64,000 bases of DNA from AM-0621 sp964386705 (GTDB lineage Bacteria; Planctomycetota; Planctomycetia; Planctomycetales; Planctomycetaceae): positions 4,833 through 68,832 of the forward strand of contig CAYLTY010000013.1 of the NCBI GenBank assembly GCA_964386705.1, read 5' to 3'. This document shows, in pieces, positions 34,272 to 43,110 of this stretch. Both the position numbers and the translations under genes were made by a program. Below the pieces are notes generated by a model, which did no database searches, was not told the origin of the DNA, and was given only the letters and a program-made list of their open reading frames with translations. The stretch's first letter is position 1, and every line of letters starts with the position of its first letter.

Positions 34272-36269
34272 TTAGATCTGGTCGGCTTTGCTGACGGTGT
34301 GACTGAGCACCCATTTGTTCGAGTAGGCGCGCAGGTACGCGACGACGTTCCCGCCACCCGAAGCGGTCGAAGTCGCCTCGATGTGCGCGACGGTGCGGTA
34401 GGTGTTCGCGTCGACGACTTCCTGCACGACGAACAATCCCGTCAGTGATAGCCCGCCGACTTCTTCTTCGACGTTGAACCACACGTGCTCCTTCAGTTCC
34501 AAGCCGTGCAGCGGATGCGTGACGGTGATGACGTTCGACTCGGCCGTGACCGCGAACGCATCAACCAGGTCGTGAACCTGGTCGGCTGCGTGTGCGAACT
34601 CGAATGTCGCGACATGGGATTCCGGAGCGGTCTTCGATTCGTCGATCAAGTCGGTATCGCGCGGCTGCAGCAGCCAGCTGAAGTCGCCATCTTCGAGCGT
34701 GACGAGCTCCGTCGCGAGCATAGTTTTCCTGAGAAAACTCCCGGTCTTCGTGTTGTGCAGCGTCAACAGGATCAGGTCGAAGTCCGAAGCGTTGAGGTTG
34801 TCGCTGTGCTCGTTCTGCAGCGTGGCCGTGATGCGGTTATGCGTCTCCTCGAGAAACGCCATCTTGCCCGAACCGAGTTGCGACGCGATGGCCTTCGGAA
34901 ACACGAAGTAGAAGTCAGGCTCCGGTCGCGGCGTACCTGGTGCATAGCGGGCGGTCCTGTTGGATGTCGCAGCGGCTGTAACGCGTGACAGCATCGCGGG
35001 GCTGGCAACGCCCAGCAGAGCGGAATCGGCAGTTGCCGTGACACGTGACAGCAGCGCGGGAGTGACGAGCGGCGCGGAGTCTGCGGCTGCCGTCACGCGC
35101 AACAACGTCGCCGGCGTGACAGCCGGTGCGGAATTCGCAGCTGCAGTGACACGGGAGAGCGTCGCTGGATCGGTGACAAACAACGTGTCGGAATCCGCCG
35201 CCGCGGTTACTCGTGACAGAATGGCCGGTGTGACAGCGATCGCTGAATCCGCTGCCGATGTGACGCGGGACAACGTCGCCGGCGTCACGGCGATCGCCGA
35301 GTCCGCAGCGGACGTGCAACGCGACAACGTCGCGGGAGTGACTGCAAGCGCCGAACCAGCAACTGCGGTGACACGACTTAACGTGGCCGGGGTGAGAACC
35401 GTCGCGGAGGTTGCGGCTGCCGTAACTCGAGAGAGAACTGCCGGCGTGATCGGACTGGCTGAATCAGCTGCTGCCGTGACGCGGCTCAGAGTGGCTTCCC
35501 ACCCGAACCCGAAAGCCCGACCACTTCCGCCCGCCCAAAGGGCCGCGATCTCGTCATCGGTCAGAATCCGGCCGTAGATCAGCACGCCATCGGCGGTGAC
35601 GCTGCAACTGGTCTGAGCAGCACCAATCGTGACACGCTTCAGGCTTTGCCCGGCGTTCAACACAGTGTCGATCGTGTAGCTCGATGTCACCGGAGTCCCA
35701 TTGTCGATCTGGATCGACTGAGCCCCGTTCGCGAACTTCACTACGAAGAAATGCCACTGCGTTGGGTCGCCGAGCGCGGTTGCTGTCAGGCTGCGGTAGG
35801 TGTCTCCGCTGTCATAGAACTCGATTACGGGGACATGGCCTGCGCCGTAGCTGCCGCCCGTGCTGTTGATCAGCAGTGAGCAATCAGGATTCGCCGCAGT
35901 GTGGCTCACTCCAGGCTCTTGAAGGGACACCAACACGCGATTTGTCCCGACGCCTGTTGCGTTGTCGGTCTTGAACCAGCCGCAGAACGTGATGCCCAGC
36001 GCAGGATCGACGCTCGTTGCACCATCTCCGCGCAGATACTTGCCGGAGCACGTGACGCCGTAACCAAGTTTGCCGGTGACTTGAGTCACTGATCCAGACG
36101 AACCGACAACGCTCAACGGGATGAATTGGAGATCGTCGTGGCCAAGTTCAGCTGCGTTCTCAAAGCGGTAGCAAGCCGCGATGCCGCGCAGCAGTGACGT
36201 TGGAGACCAGGAGACCGGATCATCGTCAGCATCGGGCAGCAGCAGCGGAGTAAGTCTTCGTCGTGACAT
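34272..36269 (-). CDS. Tail adhesin with LamG-like domain and ten 18-residue repeats
   Basis: A 665-residue protein; AAGGA lies 6 bp before the ATG. Residues about 28-250 resemble a LamG/concanavalin lectin domain (CYRFENAAELGHDD, LGITFCGWFKTDN, WHFFVVKFANGAQSIQIDNG). Residues about 260-445 hold ten tandem copies of a roughly 18-residue unit, LSRVTAAADSAxAVTPAT, encoded by 54-bp DNA repeats. The C-terminal 220 residues are a separate beta domain. The arrangement looks like a fibre with a spacer of variable length. An internal ATG at 34721 follows a copy of the 14-bp motif. Confidence 0.8.
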   Translation of the reverse strand: MSRRRLTPLLLPDADDDPVSWSPTSLLRGIAACYRFENAAELGHDDLQFIPLSVVGSSGSVTQVTGKLGYGVTCSGKYLRGDGATSVDPALGITFCGWFKTDNATGVGTNRVLVSLQEPGVSHTAANPDCSLLINSTGGSYGAGHVPVIEFYDSGDTYRSLTATALGDPTQWHFFVVKFANGAQSIQIDNGTPVTSSYTIDTVLNAGQSLKRVTIGAAQTSCSVTADGVLIYGRILTDDEIAALWAGGSGRAFGFGWEATLSRVTAAADSASPITPAVLSRVTAAATSATVLTPATLSRVTAVAGSALAVTPATLSRCTSAADSAIAVTPATLSRVTSAADSAIAVTPAILSRVTAAADSDTLFVTDPATLSRVTAAANSAPAVTPATLLRVTAAADSAPLVTPALLSRVTATADSALLGVASPAMLSRVTAAATSNRTARYAPGTPRPEPDFYFVFPKAIASQLGSGKMAFLEETHNRITATLQNEHSDNLNASDFDLILLTLHNTKTGSFLRKTMLATELVTLEDGDFSWLLQPRDTDLIDESKTAPESHVATFEFAHAADQVHDLVDAFAVTAESNVITVTHPLHGLELKEHVWFNVEEEVGGLSLTGLFVVQEVVDANTYRTVAHIEATSTASGGGNVVAYLRAYSNKWVLSHTVSKADQI

Positions 36270-36278
36270 CGTGAATCC

Positions 36279-36968
36279 TTAGACCGATTGCACCGAATCG
36301 CGTGTGATCAATCGCGAGTCCTGCCGTGTGGCACCATCAATGGTGGCTTCAGCCACGACGACCAGAGATTCGCCTAGCGTGGCCCGGTAGGTGCCTTCGT
36401 CCCACTTGTAGAGACCGGTCGATGCGATCTGCGTCATGCCGCCCGCCCGGAGTTCGGTTCCCGCGCTGCGGTTGGTAATCCTCAGCACGGGCGACGTGAT
36501 ACCGCTGGTGACGCGCAAGCCGTCCTTGTACCAGGCGACCGTGTACTCATCCTGAGTGTTGGCCTGATCGCGCACGAACTTGATGTCGGCGTGGTAGATG
36601 CTGGCCAGCCTGGTGATTCCGAAGGCAACTCCGTCGGTGTAGTCGACTTTGTGATTCGCGGAGCTGTGCCCGAAGCTCTCGACGAGAAAGCACGTGTCCT
36701 CGACGGCCTTGGTTGCCGAGTCGATCACAATTACCTGCACAGCGCCCGAAGGCCAATACGTCGAGCCATTCAAATCGAACGCCCACGCGCCGTTAGCGTA
36801 GGTCGGCAAGTAGAAAATGTTGCTGACGTTGATGGCACCATTGGAGACCTTCACGTCGCCCGCTGCTGGTGTCCAATCCGATGACGTCGCGAAGTCTCTC
36901 GACCCCGCCTTGCGAATGGGCACATAGACCAGCCCGGTCGCGGAAACGTACTTGCGCAAGAAAGGCAT
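36279..36968 (-). CDS. Minor tail protein, duplicate 1
   Basis: A 229-residue protein with GAGGAG 6 bp before the ATG. It is clearly paralogous to the next upstream gene: LRKY at the start, KAGSRDFATSSDWTPAAGDVKVS, IDSATKAVEDT, SIYHADIKFVRDQANTQDEYTVAWYKDGLRVTSGITSP. Probably an immunoglobulin- or BppU-like virion protein; function inferred only from position. Confidence 0.78.
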   Translation of the reverse strand: MPFLRKYVSATGLVYVPIRKAGSRDFATSSDWTPAAGDVKVSNGAINVSNIFYLPTYANGAWAFDLNGSTYWPSGAVQVIVIDSATKAVEDTCFLVESFGHSSANHKVDYTDGVAFGITRLASIYHADIKFVRDQANTQDEYTVAWYKDGLRVTSGITSPVLRITNRSAGTELRAGGMTQIASTGLYKWDEGTYRATLGESLVVVAEATIDGATRQDSRLITRDSVQSV

Positions 36969-36980
36969 CGCGGTCTCCTC

Positions 36981-37667
36981 TTAGGTCGAGTCGCGACCGG
37001 TGTTACGAGTCCACGTGCGGGACGAGCCGTCAATTGTGGCCACGGCTTCTAGCGTGGCAGCTTCGCCCACAGTCAGACGGTTCGATGTCTTGTCGAGCTT
37101 GTAGTGAGCCGTGGTGCCGATCTGAGTCATCGAAGCGGCGGCAAACAGATCAGTTCCGTCTGACCGCTTGATGGCTCGAAGCGTCGGGGACGTGATGCCG
37201 CTGGTGACGCGCACGCCGTTCTTGAACCAGCTCACGGTGTATTCGTCGTTAGCGTTGGCTTCGTCGCGCGTGAACTGGATGTCGGCGTGATAGATGTCGA
37301 TCAGAGATGACAGGCCGAAACTGTTGGCGTCGGTGAAGTCCACCACGAACATCGCGCTCGCGTGGCCGAAGGTCTCGATGATGATGGTGTTGTCGTCGAC
37401 GGCTTTGGTGGCGCTGTCGACGATGACGACGTGGATGCTTTTGCCCGTGAGTTCCGCGCCCGTGAGGGTGAAGTTCCAGAGCCCGTTGCTATATGTCGGA
37501 AGCGTGCCAATGTTGGCCAGCGATCCACCGTCGATTGAGACCTTCACGTCGCCCGCGGCCGGAGTCCAATCCGACGACGTCGCGTAGTCATTCGACCCGG
37601 CTTTGGGCATGGGGATTCGGACGAGCGTTCCGCCGGAAAGCGCGGTGTTGTACTTGCGAAGAAACAT
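36981..37667 (-). CDS. Minor tail protein, duplicate 2
   Basis: A 228-residue paralogue of the protein at 36279, sharing more than half its residues by eye (SNDYATSSDWTPAAGDVKVS, VDSATKAVDDN, DIYHADIQFTRDEANANDEYTVSWFKNGVRVTSGITSP). AAGGA lies 6 bp before the ATG. The two genes are 12 bp apart, a clean tandem duplication followed by divergence. Confidence 0.78.
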   Translation of the reverse strand: MFLRKYNTALSGGTLVRIPMPKAGSNDYATSSDWTPAAGDVKVSIDGGSLANIGTLPTYSNGLWNFTLTGAELTGKSIHVVIVDSATKAVDDNTIIIETFGHASAMFVVDFTDANSFGLSSLIDIYHADIQFTRDEANANDEYTVSWFKNGVRVTSGITSPTLRAIKRSDGTDLFAAASMTQIGTTAHYKLDKTSNRLTVGEAATLEAVATIDGSSRTWTRNTGRDST

Positions 37668-37688
37668 CAGGCATCCTTGCCAAATGAG

Positions 37689-38330
37689 TTACCAGAACAG
37701 ACCGCGACACACGCCGCGCAGCACGCCGGTGGTGAAACGCACCGTCCCGCCACCACCACCGCCTCCACCGCCAGCACTTACATCGAGGTCATCGAAGTCC
37801 GTCGCGGTGTAGGGAATGGTTCCGAGAACCAGATTCGTCGCGCCCGTCGCGCCGTTGGCGAACATGCCCATCGCCGCCGCGATCTCGATCGAGCCGTTGA
37901 CCGTCAATGTTGCGGTGCCAGGTCCAGCCACATCCGCTTCGAGCACCACGTGCAGCCATGTGTTCTCTGTGAACGCGGTCGCGCCCGCGGTGATGTAGGA
38001 CGGGGTCGGTCCGCTGTACTGGTACAACTCGAAGTTGCCCGACGAGTTGATGCGGATGCCGAGCATCTTGGTGCTGCCGTTTCGCAGCTCCAGAATCGGA
38101 CCGCTCGACCCATACATGAAGAAGTCCATCCGCACCCACACGTCGACAGTCAGAGCAACCGTCGCGGCGAAGTCTGGAGAGACCCAACCGCCATAGTTGC
38201 CCTGGCTGTTGCCGACGCGAGCGGCGTTGCCCGCATGACCGGCGGTGCTCGTCGCGGAATCATCCATGTCGAGATAATTCCAATCGACGGGCATGAGCGA
38301 CCCGTTGAAGTTCTCACTCAGCAGCGACAT
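37689..38330 (-). CDS. LamG-like tail protein
   Basis: A 213-residue protein with GAGGG before the ATG. The sequence follows a concanavalin/LamG jelly-roll pattern (FNGSLMPVDWNYLD, LTVDVWVRMDFFMYGSSGPILELRNGSTKMLGIRINSSGNFELYQ, NTWLHVVLEADVAGPGTATLTVNGS). It has a Gly9 run near the end. Likely carbohydrate-binding virion protein. Confidence 0.78.
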   Translation of the reverse strand: MSLLSENFNGSLMPVDWNYLDMDDSATSTAGHAGNAARVGNSQGNYGGWVSPDFAATVALTVDVWVRMDFFMYGSSGPILELRNGSTKMLGIRINSSGNFELYQYSGPTPSYITAGATAFTENTWLHVVLEADVAGPGTATLTVNGSIEIAAAMGMFANGATGATNLVLGTIPYTATDFDDLDVSAGGGGGGGGGTVRFTTGVLRGVCRGLFW

Positions 38331-38339
38331 CGGTCCCTC

Positions 38340-39233
38340 TTAGATCGCGAGATTGAAGAAGCCGTTTGAGGGCTGGTAGAGGGGCAGCGATGTGCCGTTC
38401 AGCGTCTGGTCATTGTCCAACTTTTGCAGGACCAAGGGGATGTCATCGCCGTCGATCGAAGCACCGACCTTCAGGCAATAGAGCACGTACCGCACGGCTC
38501 GCGTGGCATTGCCATTGTTCGCGAACGTCAGTGCCGAACACGTTCCGGTGATGAATCCCGTGGGATTCGCCCAGGTGAGACCGGTAACGGTTTGACGCGA
38601 GTAACCCGTGTCGTCGCATTCATCCAGCGTGAATCCGGCGACCGTGGCCGCTTCGAGTTCCTCGCAGCTGGTGTTCGTCATCAGCAGTCGCGCGTAGACG
38701 TTGCCCGCGGTGGCGAGCGTCACGGTGTTGTTGATGATCGCTGCGAGTCCCGCCGGGTAAACCTTGTGGACAGCGCCCGAAGTGGTCAGATCGAACAAAC
38801 CGAACGGATTGCAGAAGACCGGCTGCGTCGTGCCGCTGAGCGACTTGGCGGCATTGAAGTCGCTGTAGAGCAGCGGAATGTTCGCGCTGCTGGATCCGCC
38901 GAGGTTGATGGCCACCAGCGCGCCAACAATCGAATCGGCAACGTGCGACCCGGCATTGGCGAACGTGAAGTCGGAAGCCGAGATCTTGCAGAGTCCCGTC
39001 ACTGCCGTACCGCCAGCGACTGTCGATGCCGTGACGCCGCTGAGCGTCGCCTGGGCGTAGCTGCTGTCGCGGCATTCATTGAGTGTCGTATAGGCCGCGA
39101 TCGTGGCGGCGTTCTCGGTGCCGGCCGAGTGACCGGAACGCAGCAACAGCGCCTTCAGAGCTGAGGCGCCGGTGATGTTGTTGGTTTGATTGAAGACGCG
39201 GAGCATGCCTGCCCCGTTGATTTTCACCGTCAT
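38340..39233 (-). CDS. Tail protein with internal duplication
   Basis: A 297-residue protein from the ATG at 39233 (AAGGA 8 bp upstream). Two halves repeat the same pattern: LNECRDSSYAQATLSGVTAS...FTFANAGSHVADSIVGALVAI and LDECDDTGYSRQTVTGLTWANPTG...LTFANNGNATRAVRYVLYCL. Each looks like one beta domain. It sits directly after the tape measure gene, so it may be part of the tail tip. Confidence 0.75.
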   Translation of the reverse strand: MTVKINGAGMLRVFNQTNNITGASALKALLLRSGHSAGTENAATIAAYTTLNECRDSSYAQATLSGVTASTVAGGTAVTGLCKISASDFTFANAGSHVADSIVGALVAINLGGSSSANIPLLYSDFNAAKSLSGTTQPVFCNPFGLFDLTTSGAVHKVYPAGLAAIINNTVTLATAGNVYARLLMTNTSCEELEAATVAGFTLDECDDTGYSRQTVTGLTWANPTGFITGTCSALTFANNGNATRAVRYVLYCLKVGASIDGDDIPLVLQKLDNDQTLNGTSLPLYQPSNGFFNLAI

Positions 39234-39293
39234 CGAACGCGTCCTTGCTAAGTGACTGGAATGGGTCACCAGCTCGGACCGAGTTGCGCGGGA

Positions 39294-42200
39294 TCAGCCG
39301 ACCGACGTGATGCTGTTCTTGATGTCGTCGAGTGCCCGGGCGGAGTCTTTGGTGTTCGTCGCGACGTCGTTCTGAACTCCCGCGAGGCCCTGCAGAACCG
39401 CCAGCACCTGCTGCATCACTTCGGCCTGATTGACGGAGTTGCTGACGCCGCCGCCAGCCTGTGCAGCTTGAGCGGCGACCTGCTGAACTGAGGGGAGCGG
39501 GGCAGGCGGCGCGTCGAAGGGCATCGGCAGCGGCGCGGCGAAGGCTTCGTCGAGCAAACCCTTCTGGCCCATACCAATCGCGGCGAAGACAGCATCGAAC
39601 GCCTGCACGCCTTCGAGGCCTTTGTTGACCTCGTCGCTGTGTTCCTTCGCCGCCTTGGTGGCTTTCTTCCAACGCTCTTCGAGATCCGCCACGCCTTTTC
39701 CGTAGACGTCGTCTTCGAGCAAGTCCGCGTTGTGCAGCCGATCCAGCTCTTCGCGTTCTTCTTTGAGCTTCAGTGTCGGGTCGTACTGCTGGGTTAGCTC
39801 CTTGGCCCGTTTCTGATCGTTCTGCAGGGCTTTGACGCCATCCAGTTCCCCATGCAGCTCCCGGGCGTATTGGACCTCGTCAGGCGTCGCGCCGGAGATC
39901 TGCAGCTCCCAGATCTTCTTTTCGCTGTCGGTCATGCCGAGCTGCTGCAGTTGCTTGTTGAGATCGTCAATCGTTTTGGCGGAATTCGCCCGCGCTTCGT
40001 TCTCAGCCTTCTGTGCGGCCGCGACTTGATCGCTTTCGGACTTCAGCGCCTTCAGTTGCTCCTTTAGTTGCCGAACACGCTCGATGTCTTCCGTCGACGC
40101 GCCTTCGACCTGCATCTGGATGAGCTTCTTCTGATCTGAATCGAGACCGAAGTTGAGCAGCTCGTCCTCCAGCTTCGAGATCTCGGCACGCGCGCCGCCC
40201 GTGGCTTTGTCGATGTCGGCTTTTGTGACCAGCATCGCCTTGCCGTAGGCATCAGCGTTCATGCCACCAGCAGCGTAAACGGCGTCGAGGTCGCGGACGT
40301 GCTGCCGCAACTTCGCGATCGATTCCGCTTGCTGATCCTGCGAACTGCCAGCTTGCTCAGCGGCCGACAGCTTCAGTTTGGGAATCGCTTTGATCGGATC
40401 AGGCAGAGCGGTTTCGCCCTGAACGTCCTTTGACTCTTTAGCCAGGTCGCGAATCGCCTGCCGTAAGCCGGTGAACTTCTGCCACGTCCAATCTAGCGCA
40501 CCCTTGCCAGCGTTCAGTCCGGACTCGATCGCTTTACCGAGCTGGCTCTGCTCGATGTTTTCCAAGGTCAACCCGCAGGCCTCGGCTACCGATCCGAAAC
40601 CACCAGCGATGTCGCTCGCCCATGACTTCGCACCGAAGCTGACGATCGTCGTCAGTTCGCTGCCGAGATCCGCACCCCAGTTGACCGTGTCGCGAATCGA
40701 ATCGGTGACAACGTCGAGGCCGGTAGCCATAGGCCCTAACACAGCCGCTGTCGCTTCAAAGATCGGTGTGAGCGTCGCCTCTTTCGCCGTGTTGAACAGG
40801 TCGCCGATCGAGAAAATCATCGACGTCAACGCAGCCTGATTCGCATCCTGCGCTTGCTGGTACGAGTCCGTGAGAGAACCGGACATCTCGGCCGCGGCGC
40901 CGCTCGTCGACCGGAACTGCTCCGCGGTTTCGTTCAGCGTCGACCGCATGTGAATGAGCTGGTCGATCGATTGCCCGGTGGCATCGCTCAGACCGAGCAT
41001 CGCGTAGACCTGGTCGCGTTGGGCGCCGCTCATGCCTTCGGTGGCCATCGCGAACTGATTCGCGATGTCAGGCAACCCCGCCAGGCGTCCCGATGAGTCC
41101 GTCAGCGAGAGGCCGAACTCGGCGAACGCATCGCGGTTCGACATCGCGCGCAGCTGCAGCTCGGGCAGCGTGTCATTCAGCAGCGTCGTGCTTTCGGCCG
41201 TTGTCATCTGCGACCGACTGAGCGCGGTGACAGCGTTGCCGGCGTCGCGAATGCCCCAGCCGACTTGAGCGGAAACCGGTGCCAGATCCTTGAGGCCATC
41301 GGCCAGATCTTTGACCGGAGTTCCGCTGACGTCCGTCGCGGCCGCCAGCAGGTCGTTCAAAGCTTGTTGGTACGACGCGTCTTTCTCGACGCTGATGTTC
41401 CGCCCGCGGAGCTGGTAGGCGATCGCGACGTCGTGCTGGACCTTCACCGCATCCTGATCGCTGACACCAGCCACGCCAGCCAGTTGGGTGACTTGTGGCA
41501 GTGACGCGATCGCAGCTTCTCCAGCCTTCGCGCCGAATGTCTTCTGCTGCGTTGACTTGAGCGCTCCCAGCGTGCCGGCCATGTCCCCGAAGGAACGGTC
41601 GCCCGTCAGCGAAGCGGCTTGTGCGGCGTCCTGGTACTGCAGCAGTTCGTCGCGCGTCAGCCGGGCGGATCCAGCCGCGTCGGTGAACGCGTCGTGGAAC
41701 TTGTGCGACATGTGTTCGGCGGCGAGACCTGCAGCCAGCACCGCCGGAGCTGCCAGCAACGCGACCGCCGTGATGCCGACGAGCGTTGCAGCCGTCGCGA
41801 CGCCAGCGGTCGAGATCAGACCCAGCGAGGACGCGACATTGAAAGCGGGTGGCCCAATGACTCGCGCGACAGTCACCATGCCGGCTGCGTCGCCAAGCCC
41901 AATGCCATCGGCTGAACCTTCGCCCTCGGAAGCACCGCCGGGCGTCATGCGGTCGAGCGTGGCGCCACGAGCGGCGCCGAACACGTCACCTTTGAGAACG
42001 GCGTGAGCCGTGTAGCCTTTGACGGCCACGTCGGAAACGATGCCGAGAACATCCGCGAGCTGCCGGCCGCGATGGAGCGTGCTTTCGATCGCGCGATCGA
42101 TCAGACCAACTTCTTCGCGCGTCGTGCGACCGGCAGCCTGGAGCTGCGCGGTGTCGATCTTAGGAGTGACGACTTGAGCGACATTGGCTTGCGAGGCCTC

Positions 42201-42296
42201 GACCAGGGCAAGCTCTGTTCGCGCGGCCCTGGCGTTCGATTTGAACTGGTTGATGTCGAGCGAAAGCGTACCGCTCAAGTCGCCAATGTTGGACAT
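39294..42296 (-). CDS. Tape measure protein
   Basis: A 1000-residue protein (AAGG 6 bp before the ATG) with the typical layout: an N-terminal DINQFKSNARAARTEL start, a hydrophobic stretch (about 155-200, SLGLISTAGVATAATLVGITAVALLAAPAVLAAGLAA), a TP901-type middle (TALSRSQMTTAESTTLLND, LPDIANQFAMATEGMSGAQRDQVYAMLGLSDATG) and long coiled coils (about 640-930). It sets tail length and moves into the host envelope. It follows the G/GT chaperones, which would coat it during assembly. Its length suggests a tail of about 150 nm by the general rule of 0.15 nm per residue. Confidence 0.95.
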   Translation of the reverse strand: MSNIGDLSGTLSLDINQFKSNARAARTELALVEASQANVAQVVTPKIDTAQLQAAGRTTREEVGLIDRAIESTLHRGRQLADVLGIVSDVAVKGYTAHAVLKGDVFGAARGATLDRMTPGGASEGEGSADGIGLGDAAGMVTVARVIGPPAFNVASSLGLISTAGVATAATLVGITAVALLAAPAVLAAGLAAEHMSHKFHDAFTDAAGSARLTRDELLQYQDAAQAASLTGDRSFGDMAGTLGALKSTQQKTFGAKAGEAAIASLPQVTQLAGVAGVSDQDAVKVQHDVAIAYQLRGRNISVEKDASYQQALNDLLAAATDVSGTPVKDLADGLKDLAPVSAQVGWGIRDAGNAVTALSRSQMTTAESTTLLNDTLPELQLRAMSNRDAFAEFGLSLTDSSGRLAGLPDIANQFAMATEGMSGAQRDQVYAMLGLSDATGQSIDQLIHMRSTLNETAEQFRSTSGAAAEMSGSLTDSYQQAQDANQAALTSMIFSIGDLFNTAKEATLTPIFEATAAVLGPMATGLDVVTDSIRDTVNWGADLGSELTTIVSFGAKSWASDIAGGFGSVAEACGLTLENIEQSQLGKAIESGLNAGKGALDWTWQKFTGLRQAIRDLAKESKDVQGETALPDPIKAIPKLKLSAAEQAGSSQDQQAESIAKLRQHVRDLDAVYAAGGMNADAYGKAMLVTKADIDKATGGARAEISKLEDELLNFGLDSDQKKLIQMQVEGASTEDIERVRQLKEQLKALKSESDQVAAAQKAENEARANSAKTIDDLNKQLQQLGMTDSEKKIWELQISGATPDEVQYARELHGELDGVKALQNDQKRAKELTQQYDPTLKLKEEREELDRLHNADLLEDDVYGKGVADLEERWKKATKAAKEHSDEVNKGLEGVQAFDAVFAAIGMGQKGLLDEAFAAPLPMPFDAPPAPLPSVQQVAAQAAQAGGGVSNSVNQAEVMQQVLAVLQGLAGVQNDVATNTKDSARALDDIKNSITSVG

Positions 42297-42304
42297 GTCG
42301 CGCC

Positions 42305-43005
42305 TTACCCCAACGGCATCGAAGCGCGACCGATTCTGGCGGAGATTTCCACAGCTTCGGCGTCGTCTGCCGGAAGTGTTGATGGGATGTAGTAGCCGAG
42401 ACGTTCAAGGGTCTCGGAAACGTCGACCTGCACACCGTGCGGGGCGAGGATGGCCGCGACCAGGTGGGCGGTCATCACGGCTTGCTGTCGGGGCCCGAAC
42501 GGTTCGAGCCCCGCATAGGCTTGAGCTTCACGCCACTGCTCGGGAGTGACCGCCGCCAGGTAATGGTCGGCGGTCTTGCAGCCGGTGGCTAAAGCGAACC
42601 GCCACGCGAGGATTCGCGAGCGGTCGCACTTCAGTTTTTTGCGACGTGATCCTTGCCGCCGAGTAGCTCGCTGAGCGCGGTGTAGAGGACGTTGATGCGG
42701 CCAGCGGAACCGGCCGCGATCGCCACTGTGGTGGCATGATCCGTCGGCAACGCTCGCAACTCTTCAGCGCGGAACAAACAGACCTGGATGACGCGTGCCC
42801 GCAAGAGCTTGTTCATCTCCGCGTCGGACAACTTGGCGGCCGCGCCGAATATGGTCGGATCGTCGGCCCATGAAGCAACGAACTGCTGACGCTCCGCTTC
42901 GGAGTAATCACCCAGCAGGTAGGTCTTTCCCGCGAACTCGACTTCGCGGTACCGGCGCGCGAACGGGGCGACCAGCTCGGAACCATCGGACATGACTTTG
43001 GGCAT
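42305..43005 (-). CDS. Tail assembly chaperone GT, made by -1 frameshift
   Basis: The 124-residue G-like frame (43005-42631) ends GTC GCA AAA AAC TGA. A -1 slip on A_AAA_AAC bypasses the stop and continues CTG AAG TGC... for 109 residues (LKCDRSRILAWRFALATGCKT... RQQAVMTAHLVAAIL... YYIPSTLPADDAEAVEISARI) to TAA at 42305. The fused product is 233 residues. Lambda G/GT and many siphophages use this mechanism at this position, between tail tube and tape measure genes. No independent start is needed for the downstream frame. Confidence 0.88.
42631..43005 (-). CDS. Tail assembly chaperone G
   Basis: A 124-residue protein (MPKVMSDGSELVAPFARRYREVEFAGKTYLLGDYSEAERQQF), the unshifted product. The gene lies two genes downstream of the tail tube gene and just before the tape measure gene. 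A copy of the 14-bp motif (43017-43030) overlaps the presumed ribosome binding region AAGAAAAGG. Confidence 0.85.
   Translation of the reverse strand: MPKVMSDGSELVAPFARRYREVEFAGKTYLLGDYSEAERQQFVASWADDPTIFGAAAKLSDAEMNKLLRARVIQVCLFRAEELRALPTDHATTVAIAAGSAGRINVLYTALSELLGGKDHVAKN
42634..42640 (-). promoter_or_regulatory. Slippery heptamer A_AAA_AAC (-1 frameshift site)
   Basis: In the frame of the G gene the sequence reads GCA AAA AAC followed at once by TGA, so the heptamer A AAA AAC precedes the stop. This is among the most efficient -1 slippery sequences. GC-rich sequence follows and could form a stimulatory structure. Confidence 0.88.
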
Positions 43006-43016
43006 CGGACGAAACC

Positions 43017-43030
43017 TTTTCTTGAGAAAA
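43017..43030 (-). promoter_or_regulatory. 14-bp motif, site before G gene
   Basis: Reads TTTTCTCAAGAAAA on the minus strand, 11 bp before the G start codon, followed by GGT. Identical to the site at 47887 and nearly identical to several others in the prophage. Confidence 0.45.
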
Positions 43031-43110
43031 CTGCGGACGAAAAACCGGCGGCGTGATCTCGGGGGATGAGCCCTTCACGCCGCCGGCCACGGAATGGAGA
43101 ACGGGTAGAA

